The translations under genes were made by a program, and so were the position numbers. From contig NC_092628.1 of NCBI RefSeq assembly GCF_039555335.1, positions 33,626,965 through 33,690,964 on the forward strand: 64,000 bases of DNA, in the 5' to 3' direction. The notes below the pieces were generated by a model that was given only the letters and a program-made list of their open reading frames with translations, made no database searches and was not told the DNA's origin. Of the stretch, positions 48,742 to 58,621 are shown one piece after another (positions within the stretch are counted from its first letter, which is position 1; every line of letters starts with the position of its first letter). The stretch is from Amphiura filiformis. Taxonomy: Eukaryota > Echinodermata > Ophiuroidea > Amphilepidida > Amphiuridae.

Positions 48742-49103
48742 AAACGAGTGGACTCCATCATGTACATGAAAAGTTTGATGAGAAAATAGAAGGTATCAAC
48801 AGGCCTACAAAGCGTTTCAAGTCTTCAGATGTACTAAAAGTTTTCGATAAGCTCGGATTAACCTATAAGGTTCATCCGCAACCCCTTAGACTTGACATCA
48901 CCAAGTGTTTTCAAGATGGGGATCCAGATGGTGATCTCATCCTCGATTTTATGAATTACGCGATCAATTTCAGAGATGTTCTTCCAAAAACATTGGTGGA
49001 AGACTATCTGCAGTTTTTGAAAGACCCTCAATGCAGTGAGGTTTGCGGTGATAAGGTTCTGCTTAATATGGATTGGAATGCTATACTAGTTTATAAAGAA
49101 TAA
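48742..49103 (+). CDS. HNMT-like gene C, coding exon 3 (C-terminal)
   Basis: A 362-nt terminal exon after acceptor ...ctatttcag (to 48741). It encodes ETSGLHHVHEKFDEKIE, FDKLGLTYKVHPQPLRLDIT (human [20 protein letters not shown]), LILDFMNYAINF and a C-terminus ending NAILVYKE, with a stop at 49101-49103. The length equals exon 3 of gene B. A mariner-like end (tacgaggggcggtcaaaaa) begins only about 23 bp after the stop codon, so the 3' UTR or polyadenylation site may be transposon-derived. Confidence 0.88.
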
Positions 49104-49126
49104 TAATACGCTTCTTCATCTACTAA

Positions 49127-49300
49127 TACGAGGGGCGGTCAAAAAGGTATGCTACTTAATCGCACGGTATTGAATTTGGTCTCGTCTCATTTGAAAGCTT
49201 GTTCGTTCAAAACATTACTGCAAACATATTCGATTTTTGCATGACTGTATATGGGCAGGACACACTGCAGAGGAAGTCTACCTCCTTGAATTCACAGGTA
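49127..49300 (+). mobile_element. Mariner-like 5' end relic
   Basis: Starts with TA followed by cgaggggcggtcaaaaag, a word typical of mariner inverted ends. About 110 bp later a frame reads VYGQDTLQRKST, which resembles the helix-turn-helix region of mariner transposases (YGEDTLSRSTV-like). Continuity is lost after about 49300. The matching next segment appears at about 53940. Confidence 0.45.
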
Positions 49301-50010
49301 CTTCCAGAAGTGAACACAAGGTCATTATGGAAATTTCTTCCGATGGTAGTGAAAACTCAAATGAAATTTAACACTGCATATCTCAGAAAACAGTACAATA
49401 TAGCAAAATCTAGGAAAAGAGGGGTCAGCATTTTTTACTCATATTTTGAAGTTTCATTAGGTTCCCTAAAGTATTCATGAAAATAGTGATGAAAAATTCT
49501 CATATCCCCCTGAGCAAGATACCAGACCCCCCTAAAACCGCCCTAAAATTGGCTTCTGCTAACCCCTGACAAATTTGAAAATATTGAATTTTGCACACAT
49601 TTCAGATAGAATGTTTGAATATAACACAATGGTTTATCACTTTATTTTTTCTGTCATGTAATAGTACATATTTTTTCAATATAAAAATGCACAGCAAGCT
49701 TTGGAATTGGAATTTTTTGGAATGTTCCATTTTCAGCATGAGGGGTGAGACTATATTCTTGTATTTTTAAAATGTTGAAAATGCCTAATTTTCCCCAATC
49801 TTTGAGGGAAAAAATAAAAACCTTCATACCTTTTTTTATTTTTTTTTTTTTTTGTCATAAATTACCCCACTATTGATGTTTACAAAAATGCATTCTATAT
49901 CATGGAGACTTCTTCAGTATTTTACTTACATATCCACCAATTCAGGGCACTTTTAACAATTAGTCAAATGAGGCATTTGTGTTACTTACACTTCTGCTTC
50001 CATATCACAG

Positions 50011-50712
50011 CATATGGTGATGACTTTAATTCAAAACTGCAACATTTTGTTTATCACTCCATACCACATGACTACGGTGACACAAATATGTGATATTAGC
50101 AAGGTTTGGTCCATTATTTCAAAGGGGTGTTTGTAGAAAACTGGGGTGTCATGTTTTTGCTATATTCCACTGTGTAAAATGGCTGATATTGAGCAGATAA
50201 TAGCTGTACGGTATGCTAAATGCTCATATCTCTACAATATGATGCTATTAAATTAGGGGAGTTGCATTAACTTGTCAATCTTGATAAAAATGGTTATAAC
50301 AATAAGCAACGAAAGACTTTAAAAATGTTTTTTTTTTTAAATATCCAGATCTCCATGTTCAAAATGCCTTAGTTCCTAATTTTAGGAACTGCATATGGTG
50401 ATGACTTCAATTCAAAACTTAAACATTTTGTTCATCACTCCATACCACATGACTACGGTGTCGATGACACAAACATGTGATATTATCAAGGGTTAGTCCA
50501 TTATTTCAAAGGGGTGTTTGTAGAAAACTGGGGTATCATGGTTTTTTGCTATATTCCACTGTGTAAAATGGCTGATATTGAGCAGATAATACTATGTAGC
50601 TGTACGGTATGCTAATTGCTCATATCTCTACAATATGATGCTAATTAGGAAAGTTGCATTAACTTGGTCAAACTTGACAAATATGGTTATAACAATAAGC
50701 AACGAAAGACTT
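50011..50712. repeat. Two direct repeats of about 310 bp, 381-bp step
   Basis: catatggtgatgactt... to ...caacgaaagactt occurs at 50011-50320 and 50392-50712 with small differences, including an inserted tcgatg in the second. Confidence 0.85.
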
Positions 50713-51208
50713 ACAAAATTTAAAATGGTTTTCGCCATATTTCACTATATATGCCCTTGTAACTGTGACTAACCTGAGTATTATGACTGATTTAAAATTC
50801 AGATGCACTGTATTCAGCTTTTTTCAAAATATTTCTATCGTGTAAATTTTCTCCATTTTAGTTTCTAGGATGACACCCATCTATAAAAACTGGAATAACT
50901 TGTATGTCAAAATATATTTGATTGTCATATTAAGCATTAAAAAGGAGACACAAATAATGGCGGCAACCGTTTTTAGGGAGAAGCAACTGGGGAGAGAGTT
51001 CTGACTGGGGGCATTTGTTGAGGATAGCACCCCCGTGATGCAACACTGAAAACAAATCATATTTTAATTACAAATGTACATTAAAGATTAAAAGCCCATA
51101 TCTGAATTCTATCATTTCAAAAAAGTAGTCCACTTATGGCATGTGTACCTCGTTAACTAAAATATCCTTCATGACTTGTATTTCTTTATTTAATTTGTCT
51201 GGAATTAA

Positions 51209-51648
51209 GGGCGCGGATAGCGGCGTTTCACGCATTTTGTATGTGACCTGAGGGCACATCAGACATATCGAATTTCATTCTAAATATGAGGAATGTCGAT
51301 ATGAAATAATTTAGATTTTTGATATTTACAATATAATACAAATTTGATGACAAATGATTAAAATTTGATATTTAACAGTCCTCGAAGTAAACTTTATAAA
51401 TCTAACGATATGCCCTTCAAGTGTAGTCCTATGCAGCTGGAATGAAAAGCTGACGATCAATTGAAAATGTTGACCTTTCATATATAGATATTAAAGATAT
51501 ACATATTTTCCCAAAAAGACCAAAATATTGTATTTGAAAAAAAAAAATATTATATCACACATTTCAAAAAACTTATTTGATATCAGAAGGCTGTCATGTG
51601 CTCTCAAGTCCCACAAGGAAATATGTAAAAATATCGCTATCCGAGCCC
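51209..51648. mobile_element. TTAA-flanked palindromic element, copy 2 (short)
   Basis: Ends GGGCGCGGATAGC and GCTATCCGAGCCC, bordered by TTAA at 51205-51208 and 51649-51652. Removing it and one TTAA restores the tandem-repeat sequence seen at 52180-52200, so insertion with TTAA duplication is directly visible. The interior matches 47940-48609 and 53087-53733 but is shorter. Confidence 0.8.
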
Positions 51649-51652
51649 TTAA

Positions 51653-53060
51653 ACTAGTTTACCTGTGAAAATAAAAAAAATATATGGAGGTTTTTATTTT
51701 TGCATCAAAATATGGTTAACAAATCACATTATTCACTTTTTTCTAGAAAGGTGAAAAGTAGGAAAACACACTCCCCAAAATGGAACAAACCAATCGGATT
51801 TTTAACTTTCTCTCTTATTTGTTAAGAGTAATTTAACGCATGCAGTTAAGAGTAAGTTGCAGATTATATTTTTGATTGAGAAGGGTTTTCTATATCTTTG
51901 TTCATCGTGAAAATACAAATTTTCTACCTTTGTTGATGCTCTTTCTTGAGTGCCACCTCTTTATTATAATGAATTAACCCACACATCAAAATACCGTTGA
52001 TTGTCATATTAGACAACATAAAGGAGAAACAAATTATTATGTATTAAAACCAAAATCAAGACTTCAATATATTTACAACATCTGCATTCTAGCATTAGGA
52101 AAAAGTAGTCCACTTTCGGAGCTTGGATCCGATAAACTGAAATACTCTCCATGATTTTTATTTTTTTAAATTTAATTAGTCTGGACTAAAACTAGTTTAC
52201 CTGCGAAAGTAGAAGATATTAAAAGATATGAAGGTTTTTATTTTTTGCGTCAAAAAATGGGTAAAAACGCATTTTTCACTTTTTCTCAAAAAGTGAAAAA
52301 TAAGAAAACACCCCTCCTAAAATGAAACAACCCAATTAGATTTTTTACTTTTTCTTTCATATCCGTTAAGATTAATATGTCAACTTAATACCTGCATAGT
52401 ATATTTTTGATTGTAAATGGTTTTCTATATTTTTCACTTTTTTTTAAAAAAACATTGTGAATGGTTTTCTATATATTTGATCATCTTGAAAATACCCATT
52501 TTCTAGCTTTTATTTATGTTATATTGGCCCATTATAAGCAAACTTGAGATGTTCTAGAGTGACACCTCTGTATTATAATGGAATAGCCCAGGCTTCAAAA
52601 TACCTTTGATTGTCATCTTAGACATTATAAAGGAGAAACAATTTCTTCTTACTAAAAATACACAATCAAGACTTCAAAAAACCGATTAAACTCAATATCT
52701 TTACAATATCTGCATGCAAGAATATTGAAAAAGTAGTCCACTTCCGGGGCTTCTATCTCATAAACTGAAATACTCTCCATGATTTTTATTTCTTTATTTA
52801 ATTAGTCTTGCATGAAACTAGTTTGCATGTGAAAATGAAAAAAATTAAAAGGTATGCAGGTTTTTAATTTTTGCGTCAAAAAGTGGGTAAAAAACGCATT
52901 TTTCACTTTTTCTCAAAAGTGAAAAATAGGAAAACATCCCTCCTAAAAAATGGAACAACCGTTAATATCCGTTAAGATTAACATGTCAACTTAATACCTG
53001 CAGAGTATATTTTTGATTGTGAATGTTTTTCTATATATTTGATCATCTTGAAAATACCCA
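51653..53060. repeat. Three long direct repeats (538- and 626-bp steps)
   Basis: Units starting actagttta/gcctg lie near 51653, 52190 and 52817. Each carries a Lys/Phe-like AT-rich interior, ggaaaacac...ctcc, and a shared ending tccatgatttttatttctttatttaattagtct. The end of an earlier unit is recognisable before 51204, so the palindrome at 51209-51648 sits inside the array. Confidence 0.75.
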
Positions 53061-53086
53061 TTATCTAGTTTTTTTGTTGTTGTTAA

Positions 53087-53733
53087 GGGATCTAAAATGA
53101 GCGTTTATTGTGTTTCGACAGTATTTTTGTGGGACATGAGAGCACCTCAGACCTATCGAATTGCATTCTGAATACGAAGCATGTCTTTCTGATATCAAAT
53201 AATTTTCATTTTTTAAATCACAATATAATACAAATTTTATGACAAATTATAAAAATTGATATTTTTCAAATTTTTGATATATAACAGTCCTCGAAGTAAA
53301 TTATATAAATCTAATGAAATATTCTTAAAGTATGTAGCAGGAGGAAAAGCCGACGGTCAATTGAAAATTTTGACCTTTCATATTGAAGATATGGATTTTT
53401 TCCCCAAAAGACCTAATTTTTTTGGTGTTTTGGGAAAAAATCCATATCTTCAATACGAAAGGTCAAAATTTTCAATTGATCGTCGGCTTTTCCTCCCACC
53501 TACATACACTTTAAGTATAAATCATCAGATTTATAAAGTTTACTTCAAGTACTGTTAAATATCAAAATATCAATTTTAATGATTTGCCATAAAATGTGTA
53601 TTAAATTGCGAATTTCAAAAATCAAAATTATTTGATATCAGAATGACATTCTTCGTATTCAGAATGCAATTGATATGTCTGATGTGCTCTAATGTCCCAA
53701 AATAAATACTGTCCAACGTTCATACCCCAGCCC
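53087..53733. mobile_element. TTAA-flanked palindromic element, copy 3
   Basis: 647 bp between TTAA at 53083-53086 and 53734-53737, with GGG... and ...CCC ends and a nearly complete foldback around about 53410. Orientation is inverse to copy 1. The 100-codon frame here (53256-53558) is palindrome sequence. Confidence 0.8.
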
Positions 53734-53939
53734 TTAAGGGGAGGCAGGGGGTCATTTTAGGGGGGTCTTGTATCTCGTACCAGAGGGGTCGTGAGATTTT
53801 TTCATTGTCACCAGTGTGCATAACTTGGGACACTTGCTCAAACATCAAAGCATGAAAGAAATCTGCCTACCCTCGTTTTCCTCGGTCTGTCTGCTTCTAC
53901 CAGACATTCCGTGTTAACATTGTACAGTTGTTGTAAATG

Positions 53940-54150
53940 GTGATGAAGTTCTTGATATTCAACAGCAACGAAATGGTCCTTAGAGTTCAAGGATGGAATG
54001 GGCGTCCTTGAAGATCATCCAAGGTCCAAAAGACTTGCTGACGTCACCACTAATGATATACGTGCTAGTACAGTGGCATTGATAATGAATAAAGAACCAA
54101 ACGAGAACGATGAGATAGAAAATATGACAACTCTAATGAAAGTGTTTTCA
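53940..54150 (+). mobile_element. Mariner-like transposase relic
   Basis: The frame reads ATKWSLEFKDGMGVLEDHPR and RLADVTTNDIRAS, matching the linker region of mariner transposases (WAAEFKRGRESIEDDPRSGRP-like). It runs open for about 60 codons and then loses similarity. The catalytic D,D(34)D part is absent. It may be the continuation of the relic at 49127-49300. Confidence 0.55.
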
Positions 54151-54334
54151 ACATAAATCCATTAACATATCGGTGTTCCAGGGTGTCTTCTAGATGGGAT
54201 CCCGGAATCGTTATGCCAGTTGACATAATCAGGTCCACAACTTCTATACACTTAGAATGCGGACCGATTCAAGTTTTATCTATATAAGGTTAAAGGTGAT
54301 AAGATTAAGATTATAATGTACTGTATTAAACAAA

Positions 54335-54650
54335 TTATACCCTGCAAAAATCAAGACTCTGGGTACTGTAGTTTTGTCAAAATCCGAGATTTTGAAATTT
54401 AAATTATTACGATGGAAATATTAATCGAACGCGTACGCGATGTTCATAACACACGTATATGGCGTGCGGGCCGGGCAAATATATATCAAAGAACCGTACC
54501 GTAGCACGACCGAAGGAGTGACATGCATTGGCGACATCGGCACTGGTAGTAAAATTCCAATTTTCTTTGCTTTATCTCAGTTGTTCGGCTCAAATTAAAA
54601 GGGGATATATCTGACAGTAAAATCAAAATTTTATGTGAATGAAATACTAA
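54335..54650. repeat. Inverse partial copy of TTAA element 2
   Basis: The sequence from ataccctgcaaaaatcaagactc to ggggatatatctgacagtaaa is the reverse complement, with many differences, of about 25745-26055. Confidence 0.7.
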
Positions 54651-54659
54651 TCTATTTTT

Positions 54660-55500
54660 ATGGAAATTCTACAATAGGGCTTTAAGACTTGCTATCAGTA
54701 ATACGAAGGAAATAGAAATAGAAGTATTTGGTCAACTCACCTGACCTTCCATCATGGCGCCATAATTATTCATTGAATGATTAAATGATTGTTCGTATTG
54801 TCGTGTGATAAAAATGATTAATCTATACTAATCAGACTTATTGGTGATTGCACTTGAGCATTATTCTTTTACATGGGCTGCATGAGTCCCATAGGTCAAA
54901 TATTATCGGCCCAAAGGCCCAAACGTTATAACAGAAGGCCGACTACATTTTAATCATGTTAAAATAAAGCAGCTTCAGGGCTCTGATTTTGAACACTGAT
55001 AACCCGTGAGAAATGTACTGATAGGACTTGAGCATTATATTGTTTCATCTATATTAGCCCTAACATTATGGGCCCCTAAACCCCAAACGCTATAACAAGG
55101 GGTCGGCCGTCTCAGCAAATAAAGCAGCTATCTACTTGCAATGATGCAGGTACAGCCGTATTTGTGTTCATCTCTGCAAACATAAGGCCCACTAGTTCAT
55201 ATTCCTATCGAATGAGCTCTTACATGTATGTACGTCCCAAATATGTGGGCTATCTCCAGCAAACGGCAAAATTCAAAATTGCAAAATATGTGGCGATTTA
55301 AATAAAGTAGATATTCGCAGTTTGTTCACTTTCCATATACATCTAGCATGGTGTGGTCATGGTGATGAATACCTCTTAAATTGCCTATAATGGTTAATTG
55401 TATAACAATTGGACCAGGTGCATTGTACCAGGTACAATTGGACCAGGTCCACCAACGAAAACGTGTTTTTGATATGCCTTTTCTTATAGTCGAAAAAAAC
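54660..55500. other. No gene recognised; imperfect direct repeat
   Basis: Two diverged segments (54845-54970 and 55020-55135) share cttgagcatta, cccaaacg-ttataac and aataaagcagct. An inverted acaattggaccaggt/accaggtacaattg pattern occurs at 55400-55450. Nothing gene-like. Confidence 0.4.
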
Positions 55501-56207
55501 CCCACCATTTAACATTATTTGAGTTACATGAAAATGACTTTCTGGACAGCGTCAGACATCATCCATACCTTGGTATTGAATTAACCCACAACCTCAAATG
55601 GTCTGAACATATTAACAACATAACTCTGAAAGCTAACAAAGCCCTCTGGTTTATTCGTCGCAACTTATTTAGATGCCCAGAAGAAGGGCAGCGCGATTTG
55701 TAAATAATAACTACAATAGAACAGAGGGCACAGTTACCAACTTGTTAGATTAAAACTGGACATCACTCCAACAACGAAGGGAAACATCACGTTTAATCAC
55801 CATGTTCAAAATTCAAACTCAAAACTTTGCCATCCCCATACCGGATTATATACAAACACCAAGGGCATCACATACTCGCCAATACCATCCTCTTAAATTC
55901 CGTGTCATGGCTCCCAAAACAAACGTATATAAGTTCAGCTTCTTCCCGCGCACGATACTGGACTGGAATTCATTACCCTCATCATTACTCGATTGTAACA
56001 AACTGGAATCATTTACATCTGGTCTTTAAAACAAAAGTGTTAATTAAGTAGTGCAGTTCTTTTTGTAAGTTTAAGTAGCTTTAAGTGTAATTTTATTATT
56101 TGTCAGTTTTTGATCCGTGTCTGATGACCGGCGTCAGTATTGTTTTCTCAGTCAGATATTGCCTTGGCAACTTTACTGAGTATCCTAGTAGATGTAGATG
56201 TAGATGT
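55500..56207 (+). mobile_element. 3' part of a CR1/Jockey-like LINE with TAGATG tail
   Basis: Encodes YLGIELTHNLKWSEHINNI and KANKALWFIRRNLFRCPE. After a gap and frameshift it reads MFKIQTQNFAIPIPDYI, TRQYHPLKFRV and FSFFPRTILDWNSLPSSLL (stop 56027-56029). This is the usual C-terminal block of these elements. A 3' UTR follows, ending in tagatgtagatgtagatg. Its tail ends about 22 bp from the stop codon of the ACE-like gene on the opposite strand. Confidence 0.8.
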
Positions 56208-56228
56208 ACACCCTGTATAGAAAGATCA

Positions 56229-56326
56229 TCATGCTATCAACGCTGTAGTAGGTAGTAATGCCAAAAATGTACAAACAAAAAGAACAGTTGTTGACGCTAC
56301 GATATGTGGTGCAGCTCCAAATGGAT
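56229..56326 (-). CDS. ACE-like gene, probable last coding exon (hydrophobic tail)
   Basis: Predicted terminal exon. A pyrimidine-rich tract ends ...atttcctattag (56328-56327). Its phase fits the 1-nt overhang of the previous exon and gives DPFGAAPHIVAS followed by about 20 hydrophobic residues (TTVLFVCTFLALLPTTALIA) and an immediate stop at 56231-56229. A hydrophobic stretch at the very C-terminus without a cytoplasmic tail suggests a GPI-anchor signal rather than the membrane-plus-tail of vertebrate ACE. This is inference from phase, splice site and composition, as no family alignment covers this exon. Confidence 0.6.
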
Positions 56327-56547
56327 CTAATAGGAAATAAAGAAAAACCAGAATGATTATATTTCCCGAATACAAGCAAATGGTCAAATTAAAACTTTGA
56401 CGAGTTTTGAGGGTACAGAGTGGCATAATTTATGAAATAAAACATCACGTTAGCACAGGACATCAGCTTTTAGCCTTTCAAATTTACTATCCTACGAGTA
56501 TTTGTAAAACTTTTATGCCACACAAATACAATGAATTGCATAATCAC

Positions 56548-56732
56548 CTGGTGGCATCCACTGAGCATCTGGCCATCCGATTACTTCACCATTCCTTTTA
56601 TTCTCTTCAATTAACCAATCGGTCAGTGGTTGGAAATACTCAATTAGTGCTGAAGCGTCAAATTCCCGCTGCCCTGTCATAACTTCCATGGCATCCGGCC
56701 AGGGTTGGCTTTTACCCATTTTCATCATATCC
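56548..56732 (-). CDS. ACE-like gene, exon encoding the C-terminal catalytic region
   Basis: A 185-nt exon with acceptor ...gttcacag (56734-56733) and GT donor (56547-56546). It encodes MMKMGKSQPWPDAMEVMTG, then ALIEYFQPLTDWLIEEN and GWPDAQWMPP. Human ACE has MKLGFSRPWPEAMQLITG, YFKPLLDWL and GW in the same order. It is the end of the M2 peptidase domain. Confidence 0.9.
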
Positions 56733-56925
56733 CTGTGAACAATAATAAAGGAAGGCTTTCAGTATTCACAAATGTATCAGACATAAAATAATGGATTTTA
56801 TCTGGAAGAGTCACGTGATTTGCCTTTCTACTTTTTCAGGAGAGTAAAATACCAACCCCTTGCGTCCGGTAACTTATAGTTTCCGCAGTATTCCTCGGTA
56901 CTTCGGTTCATTTATTCATACTTAC

Positions 56926-57048
56926 GAAATAAGATTCCCTGCTTCTATGGAGCGATAAATGTCGCAGCGATGTAATGGTCCTGTGTTGTGAGATACTTTA
57001 CATAGTGCTTGATGGAACTGAAACTGTATTACAAAGCTGATAAAATAT
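56926..57048 (-). CDS. ACE-like gene, exon with FQFH region
   Basis: A 123-nt exon after acceptor ...gtcttag (57050-57049), with a GTAAGT donor. One base completes the Arg codon of YIR, then [22 protein letters not shown] and SIEAGNLI. The Arg corresponds to the chloride-binding Arg of human ACE (SVPYIRYF). The residue after FQFH is Gln, where human ACE has Glu. Phases join both neighbours. Confidence 0.9.
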
Positions 57049-57178
57049 CTAAGACAAGACAGGACAAAACAAAATAGCTATGTTATCGTAATAACGGTAC
57101 AATATAGAATCTAGGAATGCTTTTTGAATTTGAAAGATGATACCAAAGTTTATACCGGCCCTGGGTGTACTAACAATT

Positions 57179-57340
57179 AGGGATTCAATCATGTTTCACC
57201 GTTGTTCATCACCGATTAACAACTCGCGTCTGGCGCGTCTGCGTGGTTTACTTCGCTCGGGCAGAAGTAAACCACTCAGACGACGCGGACGCATCGTTGT
57301 TAATCGGTGATGAACAACGGTGAAACATGATTGAATCCCT
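57179..57340. repeat. 162-bp foldback with perfect 44-bp arms
   Basis: 57179-57222 and 57297-57340 are exact reverse complements. The 74-nt spacer contains a second hairpin (ggtttacttc / gaagtaaacc). A partial relative (ttcatcacggattaacaacgg) lies near 57630. Located in an ACE-like gene intron. Confidence 0.9.
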
Positions 57341-57893
57341 TTCAACAACGAAAAGAAGCTAAAGATCGTATAATTCACGATTATTTTACGAGGAATGTCA
57401 GTCAATCATTGCCACTCAGCCTTACAAAAACTTCGATGATTTCTCTTTTGATATCAACAATAAAACTACAGAATAAAACGGCAATGTTTAGCCGCTACCT
57501 GAAAAATACTGAATTCAACTTGTAAGCTGGCGTACGCACAAAGGTTCCAGGCATGACGAATTTTACGCGCTCTCGCATAACGCGTAGTCTCGCTCGCGTT
57601 CGCGTATACGCTACAGTAAAAGTGTGGGTTCATCACGGATTAACAACGGTTGGCTCCTGTACAAAGGTATAGGAAGAGTTGTTGAAAGGTACGTATTCAT
57701 GTACCGCATTTGAGTCGATTTTAATAAAGCAATTATGGAATGGTCTTTTTAAAAATCTTAGAATAGAACTTGTAAGCTACGTAGAAAACATGGCTAGCTG
57801 ATCAGAGATGACACCGATTAGTATTTTGAAGTCAGTCTGCAGACGAATCTGAGCTGAAACTACTGGCTGAGAAGGTTCAGGATACAATAAGCA

Positions 57894-58118
57894 TTGATTT
57901 GTACAACCACCTTCATTATGCATGATTACAACAATAAACGCGCCATGTCACATCACGTCTACTTCTACACAAATGATTCCACCTTATTTTGTGAGATTAC
58001 ATCTAGAGACAACCACGAAGCTTTTACTGTTAGCCTGGACAGAAACCTGGAGAAAATGAGGATCTGGGCAGACAGATGGAAGGGGGAATCCATCCATAGC
58101 ATACATTTTTCGTCATAA
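57894..58118 (+). mobile_element. Short LINE RT relic
   Basis: The frame carries YTNDSTLFCEI, a decayed form of the YADDSTL catalytic motif, then LDRNLEKMRIWADRWK, a stretch common after RT motif C. The motif Asp pair is reduced to ND. No other RT motif is visible. Confidence 0.55.
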
Positions 58119-58523
58119 ACTTTCGATTTATTTGTTAAACTTCTTTAGAACTTGTGAACTCTTAAATTTAAAAACTGTATATACAAATTCAAGCATATAA
58201 ACTGTCTATGACACAAGCTGACCCGGGTCTGTCCTCCCAAGACTGACATGGGTGAACAGACTACGTACTGCAGTTGAGTGTTTCAATGCCAACATATGGA
58301 GATGGGAGGGTTTCTAATAGATCCCAGCCTGAAAATTCGTAGCAGAGCAACTACAGACAGTCAACTACGCAATCTCTGATTACCTGCTCTATCGCCCTCC
58401 AAATGGATCACAGGGCCTTCCAGACATTGACGCAGAGATTGAATACTGTATACGCACCACGCAACTTGAGATATGACTACCCTTTGATTTTAATGTTTAA
58501 TTCGCAAGAAGGAGCTCACTTAC

Positions 58524-58621
58524 CGTATATATGATACGTCATTTGCGATATGATAATAAGCAGGAGGATCCAAATCAGCTTCAGTTCGTTTTAACGGCGG
58601 AACAATACCTTGTATTTGGTT
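58524..58621 (-). pseudogene. ACE-like gene, exon with an apparent 1-nt deletion
   Basis: A 98-nt exon between acceptor ...ctatttcag (58623-58622) and donor GTAAGT (58523). The first codons read RTKY in the frame set by the previous exon. After that, family-like GIVPPLKRTEADLDPPAYYH and IANDVSYIR continue only after a one-base shift between 58612 and 58611. A 99-nt exon would keep both neighbouring phases; the observed 98 nt does not. In human ACE this region has AKFH (Lys511, His513) and VPYIRY (Tyr520, Tyr523). Here His and the Tyr are kept but the Lys position is Tyr. Either the gene is broken or the assembly has one missing base. Confidence 0.8.

Larger units (their letters stand above)
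49485..53800. repeat. 4.3-kb AT-rich block bounded by inverted ends
   Basis: The sequence at 49485-49545 (ctcatatccccctgag...agacccccctaaaa) and 53750-53800 (ttttaggggggtcttgtatc...) is inverted over about 47 bp. The interior has no coding frame. It is made of long direct repeats and two TTAA-flanked palindromes. The whole may be one large non-autonomous element. Confidence 0.45.

Noticed and set aside
53256-53558. 100-codon frame as a gene
   Set aside because: It lies wholly within a TTAA-flanked palindrome.
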